From the NCBI RefSeq assembly GCF_000145235.1, contig NC_014391.1:2798001-2862000 (forward strand): a stretch of 64,000 bases of DNA, in the 5' to 3' direction. Below, piece by piece: positions 20,365 through 28,131 of this stretch (within the stretch, counting starts at the first letter, position 1; each line of letters begins with the position of its first letter). The position numbers and the translations under genes are program-made. The notes beneath the pieces are model-generated. The model ran no database searches. It saw only the letters and a list, made by a program, of their open reading frames with translations, and was not told the DNA's origin. The DNA comes from Micromonospora aurantiaca ATCC 27029. Lineage in GTDB: Bacteria > Actinomycetota > Actinomycetes > Mycobacteriales > Micromonosporaceae.

Positions 20365-21773
20365 CCGTCTGCGCTGAGCCGCGTCTTCTGCACCTTGCCC
20401 AGGGCGTTGCGGGGCAGGGCGTCGACAAGGCGCACCTCGCGTGGTCGCTTGTGCGCCGAAAGGTGCCGGGCCACGAAGTCGATCAGCTCGGCCTCGCCCA
20501 CCCCGTCGCCCACCACGTACGCGGTGACCTGCTGACCGAGGTCGGGGTGCGGGGTGCCCACCACGGCTGCCTCACGGACCCCCGGGTGCGTCAGCAGGGC
20601 GTCCTCCACCTCGCCGGCGCCGATCCGGTAGCCACCGCTCTTGATCAGGTCGGTCGACGCCCGGCCGACGATCCGGTGCCAGCCGTCCGGGTCGACGGTG
20701 GCGACGTCCCCGGTGCGGAACCAACCGTCCGGGGTACGGCTCGCCGCGTCGGCGTCCGGACGGTTGAGGTAGCCGTCGAACAGCGTGGGGCCGGTGACCT
20801 GAAGCTCGCCCATCGTCGCCCCGTCGGCCGGGAGCGGGGTGCCGTCGTCGCCGACCAGCCGCGTACGGACCCCGGGCAGCGCCAGCCCGACGGTGCCGGG
20901 CCGGCGTGGGCCGTCCGTCCGGGCGCTCACAGTGATCAGGGTCTCGGTCATCCCGTACCGCTCGACGACCCGGTGACCGGTGAGGGTGGCGAGGTCGGCG
21001 AAGACCGCCGCCGGCAGCGCCGCGCTGCCCGAGACCAGCAGCCGCGCCGGACGCAGCGCCCGGGCCGCGTCCGGGTCGGCGGCGATTCGGGACCACACCG
21101 TCGGCACCCCGAAGTACATGGTGCCGTTGGCGGCGGCGTACCGGTCGGGGCGGGGGCGGCCCACGTGGTGCAGCCGGCCGCCCAGCCGCAGTGGTCCGAG
21201 CACGCCGAGCACCAGCCCGTGCACGTGGAACAGCGGCAGGCCGTGCACCAGCAGGTCGTCCGGCGTCCATGCCCAGGCGTCGGCCAGCCCGTCGAGGCAG
21301 GCGGCGATCGCGCGGCGGGAGATCACGGCGCCCTTCGGGGCGCCGGTGGTGCCGCTGGTGTAGAGGATCACCGCGGTGCAGGCCGGATCCGGCTCGGGGT
21401 GGACGGTGTCCGACCGGCGGGTCAGGTCGACGGGTACGACGGGCCGGCCGGCGTCACCGACGGTGCGTTCCGCGCCGGCCGGGGCCAGCAGCGCCGTCGC
21501 GCCCGAGTCGCGCAGGATGTGATCGCGCTCCATCGGCCCGGCGTCCGGCGGGATCGGCACGACCGCCGCCCCGGCCGTCAGCGCGCCCACCACGCCGACC
21601 ACGGTCTCCAGGGTGGCGGTGGCCTCGATCGCCACCCGGTCGACGCCGCGCAGCTCGTCGGCCACCGCCGTGGCAAGGCGGCGAAGCTCCACCCAGGACA
21701 CCGCCCGGCCGTCGACCCGGATCGCGTCCGGGTGCTCGTCGGTGCCCTTCGTCAGCCAGCCCAGCAGCGGCAT
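20361..21773 (-). CDS. matB: Malonyl-CoA synthetase (MatB-like acyl-CoA ligase)
   Basis: 470 aa, ATG at 21773 with GAGAGGA upstream. Full set of ANL motifs: YTSGTTGAPKG (phosphate loop), FHVHGL, YGMTET, WFRTGDVA, and the catalytic lysine in ALGKVQK. The compact size and FHVHGL motif are typical of malonate/methylmalonate-CoA ligases. It would supply malonyl-CoA from malonate, fitting the malonyl-specific AT of the terminal PKS and also the enediyne PKS. The gene symbol is given on motif grounds; the exact diacid is not proven. Confidence 0.88.
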   Translation of the reverse strand: MPLLGWLTKGTDEHPDAIRVDGRAVSWVELRRLATAVADELRGVDRVAIEATATLETVVGVVGALTAGAAVVPIPPDAGPMERDHILRDSGATALLAPAGAERTVGDAGRPVVPVDLTRRSDTVHPEPDPACTAVILYTSGTTGAPKGAVISRRAIAACLDGLADAWAWTPDDLLVHGLPLFHVHGLVLGVLGPLRLGGRLHHVGRPRPDRYAAANGTMYFGVPTVWSRIAADPDAARALRPARLLVSGSAALPAAVFADLATLTGHRVVERYGMTETLITVSARTDGPRRPGTVGLALPGVRTRLVGDDGTPLPADGATMGELQVTGPTLFDGYLNRPDADAASRTPDGWFRTGDVATVDPDGWHRIVGRASTDLIKSGGYRIGAGEVEDALLTHPGVREAAVVGTPHPDLGQQVTAYVVGDGVGEAELIDFVARHLSAHKRPREVRLVDALPRNALGKVQKTRLSADG

Positions 21774-21972
21774 GGTGCGATCCTCTCAGCGGCCCGGTCC
21801 GAGCCCTGCCGGGGGCCGCGACGCCGGTAGGGTCGTGGGGTACCGCCGGATCCGGGTGGGCGAGTGCGCCGCGCCGGTGGGCCGGGAGAACGGTCCTGAC
21901 CGTAGTCGGGGGTCTCCGCGGCCTGCCACCCCTACCGGCCGTGGCGGTCGTGCGGGCGGGGAGGTGACATCG

Positions 21973-22638
21973 GTGGTCGCGAGGGCGACGGCGGCACCCG
22001 ACGGTGTCCGGGCGGTGGTGCTCGACCTCGACGGGGTGCTGGTCGACAGCCTCGCCGTGGCCAGAGAGGCGTTCGCCCTCGCCTACGCCGAGGTGGTCGG
22101 CGACGGCATGGCCCCGGTCGAGGAGTACTGCCGCCACCCGGGCCGGTACCTGCCGGAGGTGCTGGAGCTGATGGGTCTGCCAGCGGCGCTCGCCGAGCCG
22201 TTCGTGCGGGAGAGCAACCGCCTTGCACACCGGGTCAGCCCGGTCGTCGGCGCGGCGGAGCTGCTGCGCACCCTGCGTCGGCGGGGGATCGGGCTCGCCG
22301 TGGCCACCGGCCGCAGCGGCGTACGCGCCCGGGACCTGCTCGGCCGGCTCGACCTGTTGCCGCTCGTCGACCACGTGGTGGGCTCGGACGAGGTGCCCCG
22401 CCCGAAGCCCGCGCCCGACATCGTACGGCGGGCGCTGCACCTGCTCGGGGCCCGGCCCGCGGAGGCGCTGATGGTCGGCGACGCGCCCAGCGACCTGGCC
22501 AGCGCGCGGGCGGCCGGGGTGACGGCGGTGGCCGCGCTGTGGGGCGAGTCCGACGAGGAGACGCTGCGCACGGCCGGCCCGGACGTCGTTCTGACCCGGC
22601 TCGACGAGTTGCTGCCGCTGTGCCCGGCACGGCGGTGA
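21973..22638 (+). CDS. HAD-superfamily hydrolase (phosphatase)
   Basis: 221 aa from a GTG at 21973 with GGGGAGG eight bases upstream. Motif I is DLDGVLVDS (nucleophile Asp, acid Asp), motif II ATGRS, motif III Lys in RPKPAPD, and motif IV GDAPSDLASA. A helical cap follows motif I. Resembles phosphoglycolate phosphatase/beta-phosphoglucomutase-type HAD enzymes. The substrate and any link to the polyketide pathway are unknown. Confidence 0.9.
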   Translation: MVARATAAPDGVRAVVLDLDGVLVDSLAVAREAFALAYAEVVGDGMAPVEEYCRHPGRYLPEVLELMGLPAALAEPFVRESNRLAHRVSPVVGAAELLRTLRRRGIGLAVATGRSGVRARDLLGRLDLLPLVDHVVGSDEVPRPKPAPDIVRRALHLLGARPAEALMVGDAPSDLASARAAGVTAVAALWGESDEETLRTAGPDVVLTRLDELLPLCPARR

Positions 22639-22942
22639 CGAGCCACACCGGATCCGTGGGCGAGAAGCCGCCCGGAGCCGCCGCCCGCCCGGACGGACGC
22701 ACGGACACTTGGCGTGACCGGGCGACACCCCTGTCGCCGGGCGGCACCCCTGTGGAGGATCGTTCCCCGACATCGACACCCCCGATTCGTCACCCGATCA
22801 GTTGATCGGCGCATCGGTTGCGCGGATGATGTCGGGCGTCGGTCGGCCCGGGTCCGGCCCGTTCCCGCGAACCGACGCCGCGATCAGCCGAGGGGTCCGC
22901 CCTTTCCGACGGCAAACCGCACATGAAGGAGGACCACCCCAG
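22639..22942. other. Upstream region of second ABC exporter, with paired CACCCCTGT repeats
   Basis: About 300 bases without a gene. Two identical CACCCCTGT units start at 22726 and 22745, related to the AGGGGT repeats before other left-cluster genes. An AAGGAGG signal at 22925-22931 serves the ABC ATPase start at 22943. Confidence 0.45.
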
Positions 22943-23884
22943 ATGCCGGTCATCGAGGTCGATCATCTGCAGAAGCGGTACGGCGAGAAGGTCGCGGTCG
23001 ACGACGTTTCCTTCACCGTCGAGCAGGGCGAGATCTTCGGCGTCCTCGGCCCGAACGGCGCCGGCAAGACGACCACGGTGGAGTGCGTGCAGGGGTTGCG
23101 CCGTCCCGACGGCGGGACCGTCCGGGTGTTCGGGCTGGACCCGGTGCGCGACCGCACCGAGGTGCGCCAGCGCGTCGGCGCCCAGCTCCAGGAGAGCCAG
23201 CTGCCGGACAAGGTGCGGGTGCGGGAGGCGCTGGACCTGTACCGGTCCTTCTACCGCAACCGGGCCGACATCGACGAGCTGCTGACCGACCTCGGCCTGG
23301 CCGAGCAGCGCAACACCTATTTCCAGAAGCTCTCCGGCGGGCAGAAGCAGCGACTGTCGGTGGCCCTGGCGCTGGTGGGCAGGCCGGAGATCGCCATCCT
23401 CGACGAGCTGACCACGGGCCTCGACCCGCAGGGCCGCCGGGACACCTGGGATCTCGTCGAGCGGATTCGCGACCGCGGCGTCACCGTCGTGCTGGTCACC
23501 CACTTCATGGAGGAGGCGCAACGACTCTGTGACCGGATCGCGATCATCGACAAGGGGCGGGTGGTGGCCATCGACAGCCCCGCTGGTCTGCTCGCCCGCG
23601 TCGGCAGCGAGCACCGGGTGCACTTCCGCCCGGCGGAGCCGGTCGAGGACGCCCTGCTGCTCGCCTCGCCCGACGTGACCGGGGTCAGCCGCTACGGCGC
23701 GGAGGTGACGGTGACCGGCACGAAGGACGTGCTCCAGTCGGTCCTGTCGGTGCTCAACGGGCGCGGAACAACCTACACGGACCTGCGGGTCGAGCAGCCC
23801 AGCCTCGACGACGCCTTCGTCGCCCTGACCGGCCGTGGCGGCCGGACCGCCGCGCAGTCCCCGACCGACGGGAGGTCGTCGTGA
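22943..23884 (+). CDS. ABC transporter ATP-binding protein
   Basis: 313 aa, ATG after a strong AAGGAGG signal. Walker A GPNGAGKTTTVE, signature LSGGQKQRL, Walker B IAILDELTTGLDPQG and switch His in LVTHFMEEAQ. In Walker B the usual Glu follows Asp (DE), so the ATPase should be active. The C-terminal domain ends PSLDDAFVALTGRGG, as in daunorubicin-type exporters. Overlaps the permease by GTGA. A second exporter for the same or another product. Confidence 0.93.
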   Translation: MPVIEVDHLQKRYGEKVAVDDVSFTVEQGEIFGVLGPNGAGKTTTVECVQGLRRPDGGTVRVFGLDPVRDRTEVRQRVGAQLQESQLPDKVRVREALDLYRSFYRNRADIDELLTDLGLAEQRNTYFQKLSGGQKQRLSVALALVGRPEIAILDELTTGLDPQGRRDTWDLVERIRDRGVTVVLVTHFMEEAQRLCDRIAIIDKGRVVAIDSPAGLLARVGSEHRVHFRPAEPVEDALLLASPDVTGVSRYGAEVTVTGTKDVLQSVLSVLNGRGTTYTDLRVEQPSLDDAFVALTGRGGRTAAQSPTDGRSS

Positions 23885-24618
23885 GCGCCCTGTCCAAGCT
23901 GATCGCCGTCGAGACGAAGCTGTTCCTCCGGGAGCCCGTGTCGTTGTTCTTCGTCTTCGCCCTGCCGATCGGCCTGATGCTCGTCTTCGGCCTGCCGCAG
24001 CGTGCCGGTACGGCCGCCGACACCGGGCAGCACGCCGAGCAGACGTTCCTGCCGTCGCTCGCGCTGGCTCTCACCATCGGCATGCTCGCGCTCTTCACCC
24101 TGCCGATGGCGCTGGGCATCTACCGGGAACGCCGGATCCTGCGCCGTCTGGCGACGACCCCGGTGCAGCCCGCGCTGCTGCTGGTCGCCCAGGTCGTGGT
24201 CAACCTCGTGATGGGCGTGCTCGGTGCGGTGGTCACCGCGATCGCCGTGCGGTTCCTGCTGGACCAGCCGGCGCCGGCCAACCTGCCCGGGTTCGTGCTG
24301 GCCTTCCTCCTCGGGGTCGCGTGTCTGTTCGCCGTCGGCCTGCTGATCGCGGCGCTGGCGCCGTCGGCCAGGGCGGCACAGTCGATCGGCCCCGCGCTGT
24401 TCTTCCCGCTGCTCTTCCTGGCCGGTGCCTGGTTGCCCCGCGACCGGATGCCGAGTGCCCTGGCCGTCGTCGCCGACTACTCGCCGCTCGGCGCGACGGT
24501 CGACACCATCGGCGCGGCGTGGGCGGGCGCCGACCCCGAACTGCCGCAGCTGATCGCCCTGGCCGTCACGGCCGCCGTCGCCTCCCTGGGGGCGACGCGG
24601 TTCTTCCGCTGGGAGTGA
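23881..24618 (+). CDS. ABC-2 type transporter permease
   Basis: 245 aa with six predicted hydrophobic segments and the ABC-2 permease pattern (IYRERRILRRLATTPVQP cytoplasmic loop). Starts within the stop of the ATPase gene. Together they form a two-gene exporter; the neighbouring small proteins downstream may be co-transcribed or have their own promoter near 24671. Confidence 0.92.
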   Translation: MSALSKLIAVETKLFLREPVSLFFVFALPIGLMLVFGLPQRAGTAADTGQHAEQTFLPSLALALTIGMLALFTLPMALGIYRERRILRRLATTPVQPALLLVAQVVVNLVMGVLGAVVTAIAVRFLLDQPAPANLPGFVLAFLLGVACLFAVGLLIAALAPSARAAQSIGPALFFPLLFLAGAWLPRDRMPSALAVVADYSPLGATVDTIGAAWAGADPELPQLIALAVTAAVASLGATRFFRWE

Positions 24619-24670
24619 GCCCCGCCGCCCGACAGGGCTGCTCTGGGTATCGTCGCTGCCCAGGGCGCAT

Positions 24671-24691
24671 CTAGGGGTGCGCTAAGGGTGC
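24671..24691. promoter_or_regulatory. CTAGGGGTGCG/CTAAGGGTGC tandem repeat upstream of small gene
   Basis: Two near-identical 10-11 base units head to tail, about 130 bases before the DUF5988-like gene. They share the TAGGGGT core with sites upstream of other left-cluster genes. A 9-bp hairpin (24758-24766 with 24779-24787) lies closer to the start. Confidence 0.35.
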
Positions 24692-24819
24692 CGGCGAAAT
24701 GTGATCTGCACTACGTTCGGTTCACCCGGCATCGGGTGTCGTTGGACCTGTGTGGACCGAGCCGCCGTCGCCCCCTGTGGCGGCTCGTAAGGTGTGCGGA
24801 ATGCGACGGAGGTCGTGCC

Positions 24820-25062
24820 ATGAAGGACGTTTCGCAAGCTGATCCGGTCGCCCGGGACGCCGCCGGCGTCATCGATGTCGTCCTGGAGGGCGGCCCGGCC
24901 GGCCTGCCGGCCGACCTGCGCAGCCGTCGGGTTTCCACGGCCGAGAAGAAGATCAAGATCCTGTACTACGGCGGGTACGAGCACTTCGAGCGGGGCAACG
25001 CCGCCGCGGCGGTCGAGCCGGTGGTCTTCCGCTGGACCGGTCGGACCCGGATCGCCGAGTAG
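24820..25062 (+). CDS. Small DUF5988-like protein
   Basis: 80 aa from an ATG with GGAGG eight bases upstream. The sequence VDVVLEGGPAGLPADLR-type opening followed by KIKILYYGGYEHFER and a basic end resembles the DUF5988 family, small proteins often found beside actinomycete polyketide genes. No catalytic motif is evident. Eighteen bases separate it from the VOC gene, so they are likely co-transcribed. Function unknown; the family assignment is from memory of the pattern. Confidence 0.7.
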   Translation: MKDVSQADPVARDAAGVIDVVLEGGPAGLPADLRSRRVSTAEKKIKILYYGGYEHFERGNAAAAVEPVVFRWTGRTRIAE

Positions 25063-25080
25063 CGAAGGGACAGCAGTCTC

Positions 25081-25461
25081 ATGCGGGCACAGGATCAGCG
25101 TACGGGACCGCACCTGACGGTCAGCGACACAAGCGAGGCGATCGCCTTCTACACGGACGTCTTCGACGCCGTGGCCATCCAACGGGAGTGCCTGCTCGAC
25201 GGGCATGTCGTGCACGCGGAACTGGCCGTCGGCGGCCATCACCTGACCGTGAGCGAGTGGTGGGAGGCGGGCGACCCGTCGGTGGCCGCAGACCGTGACG
25301 AGGTGTTGACCATCGAGCGGACGGACCCCGAGTCGGTGCTGCGGCGGGCGGTGGCCGCGGGCGCCCACCTCGAGCCGCCGGCTGCCCCGTCGCACCAGGT
25401 CATGTTGCGCGACCCTGCCGGCCTCTGCTGGAGCGTCGTCGGCCCGCAGCGGACGGCGTAG
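25081..25461 (+). CDS. VOC (glyoxalase/bleomycin-resistance fold) protein
   Basis: 126 aa. The two beta-alpha-beta-beta-beta halves are visible: LTVSDTSEAIAFYTDVFDA at the start and MLRDPAGLCWSVV at the end, as in PhnB-like proteins. Such proteins bind or modify small molecules and some sequester antibiotics. Its 3' end overlaps the convergent membrane-protein gene by 62 bases. A resistance role for the left cluster is possible but unproven. Confidence 0.82.
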   Translation: MRAQDQRTGPHLTVSDTSEAIAFYTDVFDAVAIQRECLLDGHVVHAELAVGGHHLTVSEWWEAGDPSVAADRDEVLTIERTDPESVLRRAVAAGAHLEPPAAPSHQVMLRDPAGLCWSVVGPQRTA

Positions 25462-26542
25462 GGCGAGCCTTCGCGCGCCCCGGCGGACCCGGGACAGCCG
25501 GGCTTCCGCCGGCCGGCCCGATGTGCAGGATCGCGGTCGGCGCGTCGGCCAGGTCTCCGCCGGCCGGCAGCCGGGCCGCCGGGAGAGCGGCCGCCTCCGC
25601 CTCCGCGCCCGGTGCGCTCCTGCGCCGCACCATCACCAGTGCGAGCGCGCCCAGGCCCGCGGCGACCAGCAGGCCGCCCAGCAGGAACATCGACGTACTG
25701 CCGCCCTCGTCGCCGGTGGCCGTGAGTGTGGGCGGCGCGGCCGCGGGGGTGTCGTCGTCAGCCGCCTCGGCGAGAGGGCTCGCCTCCGCGGTGGGCGACG
25801 GCGACGTCGTGGTCGGCGCCGGCACCGCGGAGAGGGTCAACCGTACGGTCGCGACGTCACCGGCCCGGCCCCGTACGGTCGCGCGGGCGGTGCGGTAGCC
25901 GTCCATGGTCGCGCGGACCGTGATGGATCCCTCGGCGATCGTCCTGCCGGCCCTGGACGTGATCGAGAACCGGCCGCTGCGGTCGCTGGTCGTCCGGTAC
26001 TCGTGGCCGGCACTGTCCCGGATGGTCAGATCCGCCCCGCCGATGGCCTTTTCGTCGGCGTCGCTGACCCGGCCGGAGACCCCCCTCACCCCCGCCGCCG
26101 GCTCGGCCTCGCCGGAGGGCGAGGCGCCCGGCCCGTGGACGTAGACCATCTTGTACGCGTAGCTGTTCTGCCCGGCGAGCCGCACGCCGACCGAGATGTT
26201 GAGGCCGGTGGTCTCGCCCGGGCGAGCGTCAGGGGCCACGAGTGTCGCGTCGAAGGTCCGGCTCTGACCGGGCCGGAGATTCGGCTCCGCCCGGCAGCCG
26301 GTGGCGCACCGCAGGCCGCCGCCCACCACCACGATCGCCGTCTCGGCGCGGCGTCCGTCGTTGGTGACGCGGAACTGCACACGTACCGTCTCGCGGGGTT
26401 TCACGTTCTCCGCCGACACGCTCAGGATGCTCACCGTCTCCGGCGCGGCCGTCGCCGGTGCCGCCGCCACCACGAGCGTCCCTCCGGCCAGCGCCACCAG
26501 TGCGGCCGCCCGGGCCAGCCGGACACGTGAGCGCGTCGTCAC
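25400..26542 (-). CDS. Secreted, membrane-anchored beta-sandwich protein (carboxypeptidase-regulatory-like)
   Basis: 380 aa. A signal peptide (basic start, then a hydrophobic run to TAAPET near residue 35) is followed by an Ig-like domain (about 35-145). Next comes a CarboxypepD_reg-like domain (GVSGRVSDADEKAIGGADLT, about 155-240), a Thr/Ser/Pro-rich stalk, one membrane helix (MFLLGGLLVAAGLGALALVM) and a basic cytoplasmic tail. Likely displayed on the cell surface. No pathway link is visible; it probably marks housekeeping DNA between the two clusters. Confidence 0.85.
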   Translation of the reverse strand: MTTRSRVRLARAAALVALAGGTLVVAAAPATAAPETVSILSVSAENVKPRETVRVQFRVTNDGRRAETAIVVVGGGLRCATGCRAEPNLRPGQSRTFDATLVAPDARPGETTGLNISVGVRLAGQNSYAYKMVYVHGPGASPSGEAEPAAGVRGVSGRVSDADEKAIGGADLTIRDSAGHEYRTTSDRSGRFSITSRAGRTIAEGSITVRATMDGYRTARATVRGRAGDVATVRLTLSAVPAPTTTSPSPTAEASPLAEAADDDTPAAAPPTLTATGDEGGSTSMFLLGGLLVAAGLGALALVMVRRRSAPGAEAEAAALPAARLPAGGDLADAPTAILHIGPAGGSPAVPGPPGRAKARPTPSAAGRRRSSRGRQGRAT

Positions 26543-26687
26543 TCCCCACCACCTCTTCCCCCGAGCCGGCGACGCCGGTCGATGGCGCCGCGGGCCACTA
26601 TGCCCGGTCGGGCGCCGGCCGCGCGACCCGCCTCCGGCGGCCGGCCGGCAGCCCGCACGGGCCGGGACCGTCCGGCCGGGACGGACC

Positions 26688-26728
26688 GCAAGCGGGAAGA
26701 GGTTCCGGAACCGGTCCGCTCCTACCGT
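26688..26728 (+). promoter_or_regulatory. Cluster promoter: GCAAG-N4-AAGAGGTTC, spacer 17, TACCGT
   Basis: GCAAG at 26688, AGGTTC at 26700-26705, and a -10-like TACCGT at 26723-26728, 55 bases before the next start. The leftmost member of the promoter family found throughout the enediyne region. Confidence 0.55.
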
Positions 26729-26782
26729 CGAAGCCGTCCGACCGCTACGGCCACGCCGTCAGCGCCGATCCCCGGAGGCCCG

Positions 26783-27361
26783 ATGTCCGACCGTCCTCGG
26801 CGGCTCCAGCCGGTGAACCCCACGTCGCTCGTCACGGCGTGGAACACCAGTTGGCACCGCGCCGCGATCAACGTGTTCACGTTCGTCGTGCTGGCCCACT
26901 GGGCCGAGCACCTCGTGCAGGCCGCGCAGATCTGGATCCTGGGCTGGAGCCGGCCCGACGCCCGTGGTCTGCTGGGCATGCCCTTCCCGTGGCTGATCGA
27001 GTCGGAGTGGCTGCACTACGGATACGCCCTGGTGATGCTCGCCGGATTCTGGCTGCTGCGGGACGGCTTCGTCGGCCGCGCCCGGCTGTGGTGGGGCATC
27101 GCCCTCGGCGTGCAGGTGTGGCACCACCTGGAGCACCTGCTGCTGCTCGTCCAGTCGCTCACCGGTCAGTACCTGCTGGGTCGCCCGGTGCCGACCAGCC
27201 TCGCCCAGGTCGTGTTCCCGCGCGTCGAGCTGCACCTGTTCTACAACGCCGTGGTCTTCGCGCCGATGGTGATCGCGATCGGCTTGCACCTGCGTCCGAC
27301 GTGGCACGAGCGGGCACTGATGCGGTGCAGCTGTCGTCGTCCCGCTCCCGCGGGGGCCTGA
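26783..27361 (+). CDS. Polytopic membrane protein, His/Trp-rich, unknown function
   Basis: 192 aa, ATG with GGAGG nearby. About five hydrophobic segments, with many His and Trp residues at helix ends (LAHWAEHLVQAAQIW, VWHHLEHLLLL, ELHLFYNAVVF). The paired His suggest metal or heme contact, but no family was recognised with confidence. The next gene, a CopC-like protein, starts two bases after the stop. Together they may form a small copper-handling pair, perhaps supplying the copper oxidase encoded downstream. The upstream promoter matches the enediyne-region family. Confidence 0.75.
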   Translation: MSDRPRRLQPVNPTSLVTAWNTSWHRAAINVFTFVVLAHWAEHLVQAAQIWILGWSRPDARGLLGMPFPWLIESEWLHYGYALVMLAGFWLLRDGFVGRARLWWGIALGVQVWHHLEHLLLLVQSLTGQYLLGRPVPTSLAQVVFPRVELHLFYNAVVFAPMVIAIGLHLRPTWHERALMRCSCRRPAPAGA

Positions 27362-27362
27362 C

Positions 27363-27950
27363 GTGCCCGTCCCCGCCGCCCGGCCGGCCCGCACGGGCTG
27401 GGCGGCCGGTGCGGCGGTGGCGGCGCTCGCGCTCGGCGTACCGCTGTTGAGCGTCCTGTCCGCCGCGGCACCGGTCCGGATGGTCTCCGCGGCGCCCGCG
27501 GACCGGGCGGTCGTCGGCCGGCCGCCGTCCTCGGTCACGCTCACCTTCGACCGCCCGCCGGCCGGCTCCGGGACGCACCTCTCGGTCGCCGCGCCCGGGA
27601 TCGCGCCGCAGGTCGGCCGCCCGGTCGTTCGTGGACGCCAGGTCAGCATCGCCGTGCCGCCGGCCGGCGAGGGGACGTACCTGGTGGCCTATCACGCGGA
27701 GTTCGGCGCCGGCCGTGAGCTGGCCGGCACGATCCGGTTCGACGTACGTGGGGACGCGCCGCCGGCAGTCGTCGGCGACCGGCCCGATCCGCGTGTCCAG
27801 GTCGAGCCGGCGGGGGGCGGGCACTCGCACGGCGCGTCGGCCGAGCCGTGGGTGCTCGTGCTGCTCGGGGCCGACCTGCTGGTGCTGCTGGTCGTCGGAC
27901 TGCGGCTGCTCCACCGGCGCCGGCGGGACGACCCCTCGCCCGGCAGGTGA
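27363..27950 (+). CDS. CopC-domain protein with signal peptide and C-terminal membrane helix
   Basis: 195 aa, GTG start immediately after the previous stop. A cleavable-looking signal segment (GAAVAALALGVPLLSVLSA) precedes a CopC/YobA-type beta-barrel domain (AAPADRAVVGRPPSSVTLTF, then a GTYLVAYHAEF strand). A His-containing linker and a terminal membrane helix (LVLLGADLLVLLVVGL) follow. CopC proteins bind copper outside the membrane, usually with a CopD importer; here the partner is the upstream membrane protein instead. Confidence 0.85.
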   Translation: MPVPAARPARTGWAAGAAVAALALGVPLLSVLSAAAPVRMVSAAPADRAVVGRPPSSVTLTFDRPPAGSGTHLSVAAPGIAPQVGRPVVRGRQVSIAVPPAGEGTYLVAYHAEFGAGRELAGTIRFDVRGDAPPAVVGDRPDPRVQVEPAGGGHSHGASAEPWVLVLLGADLLVLLVVGLRLLHRRRRDDPSPGR

Positions 27951-27967
27951 ACGGCGCGCCGGGGTTG

Positions 27968-28009
27968 CACTGACTGATAGTCATACTCCACTATGACTGT
28001 TAGTCATAG
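27968..28009. promoter_or_regulatory. Two PadR-type operators before the P450 operon
   Basis: A perfect 8-3-8 palindrome CTATGACT-GTT-AGTCATAG at 27991-28009 and a weaker copy at 27968-27986 (perfect core TGACT-GAT-AGTCA), centres 23 bases apart. The same palindrome occurs before the VOC gene at 33.5 kb and beside the PadR gene at 37.2 kb. Confidence 0.75.
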
Positions 28010-28131
28010 AGGGCGTCGGGCGGCGACGGATTCCGTGCGCCGCCGTCCCGTCGGCTGATCGCCGCTCGCCCGCGGTGCATCCCGGCCGGCGCTGCCAGCC
28101 GGGTGGGGCGCGAACCGCCGGGGAGGATCCG

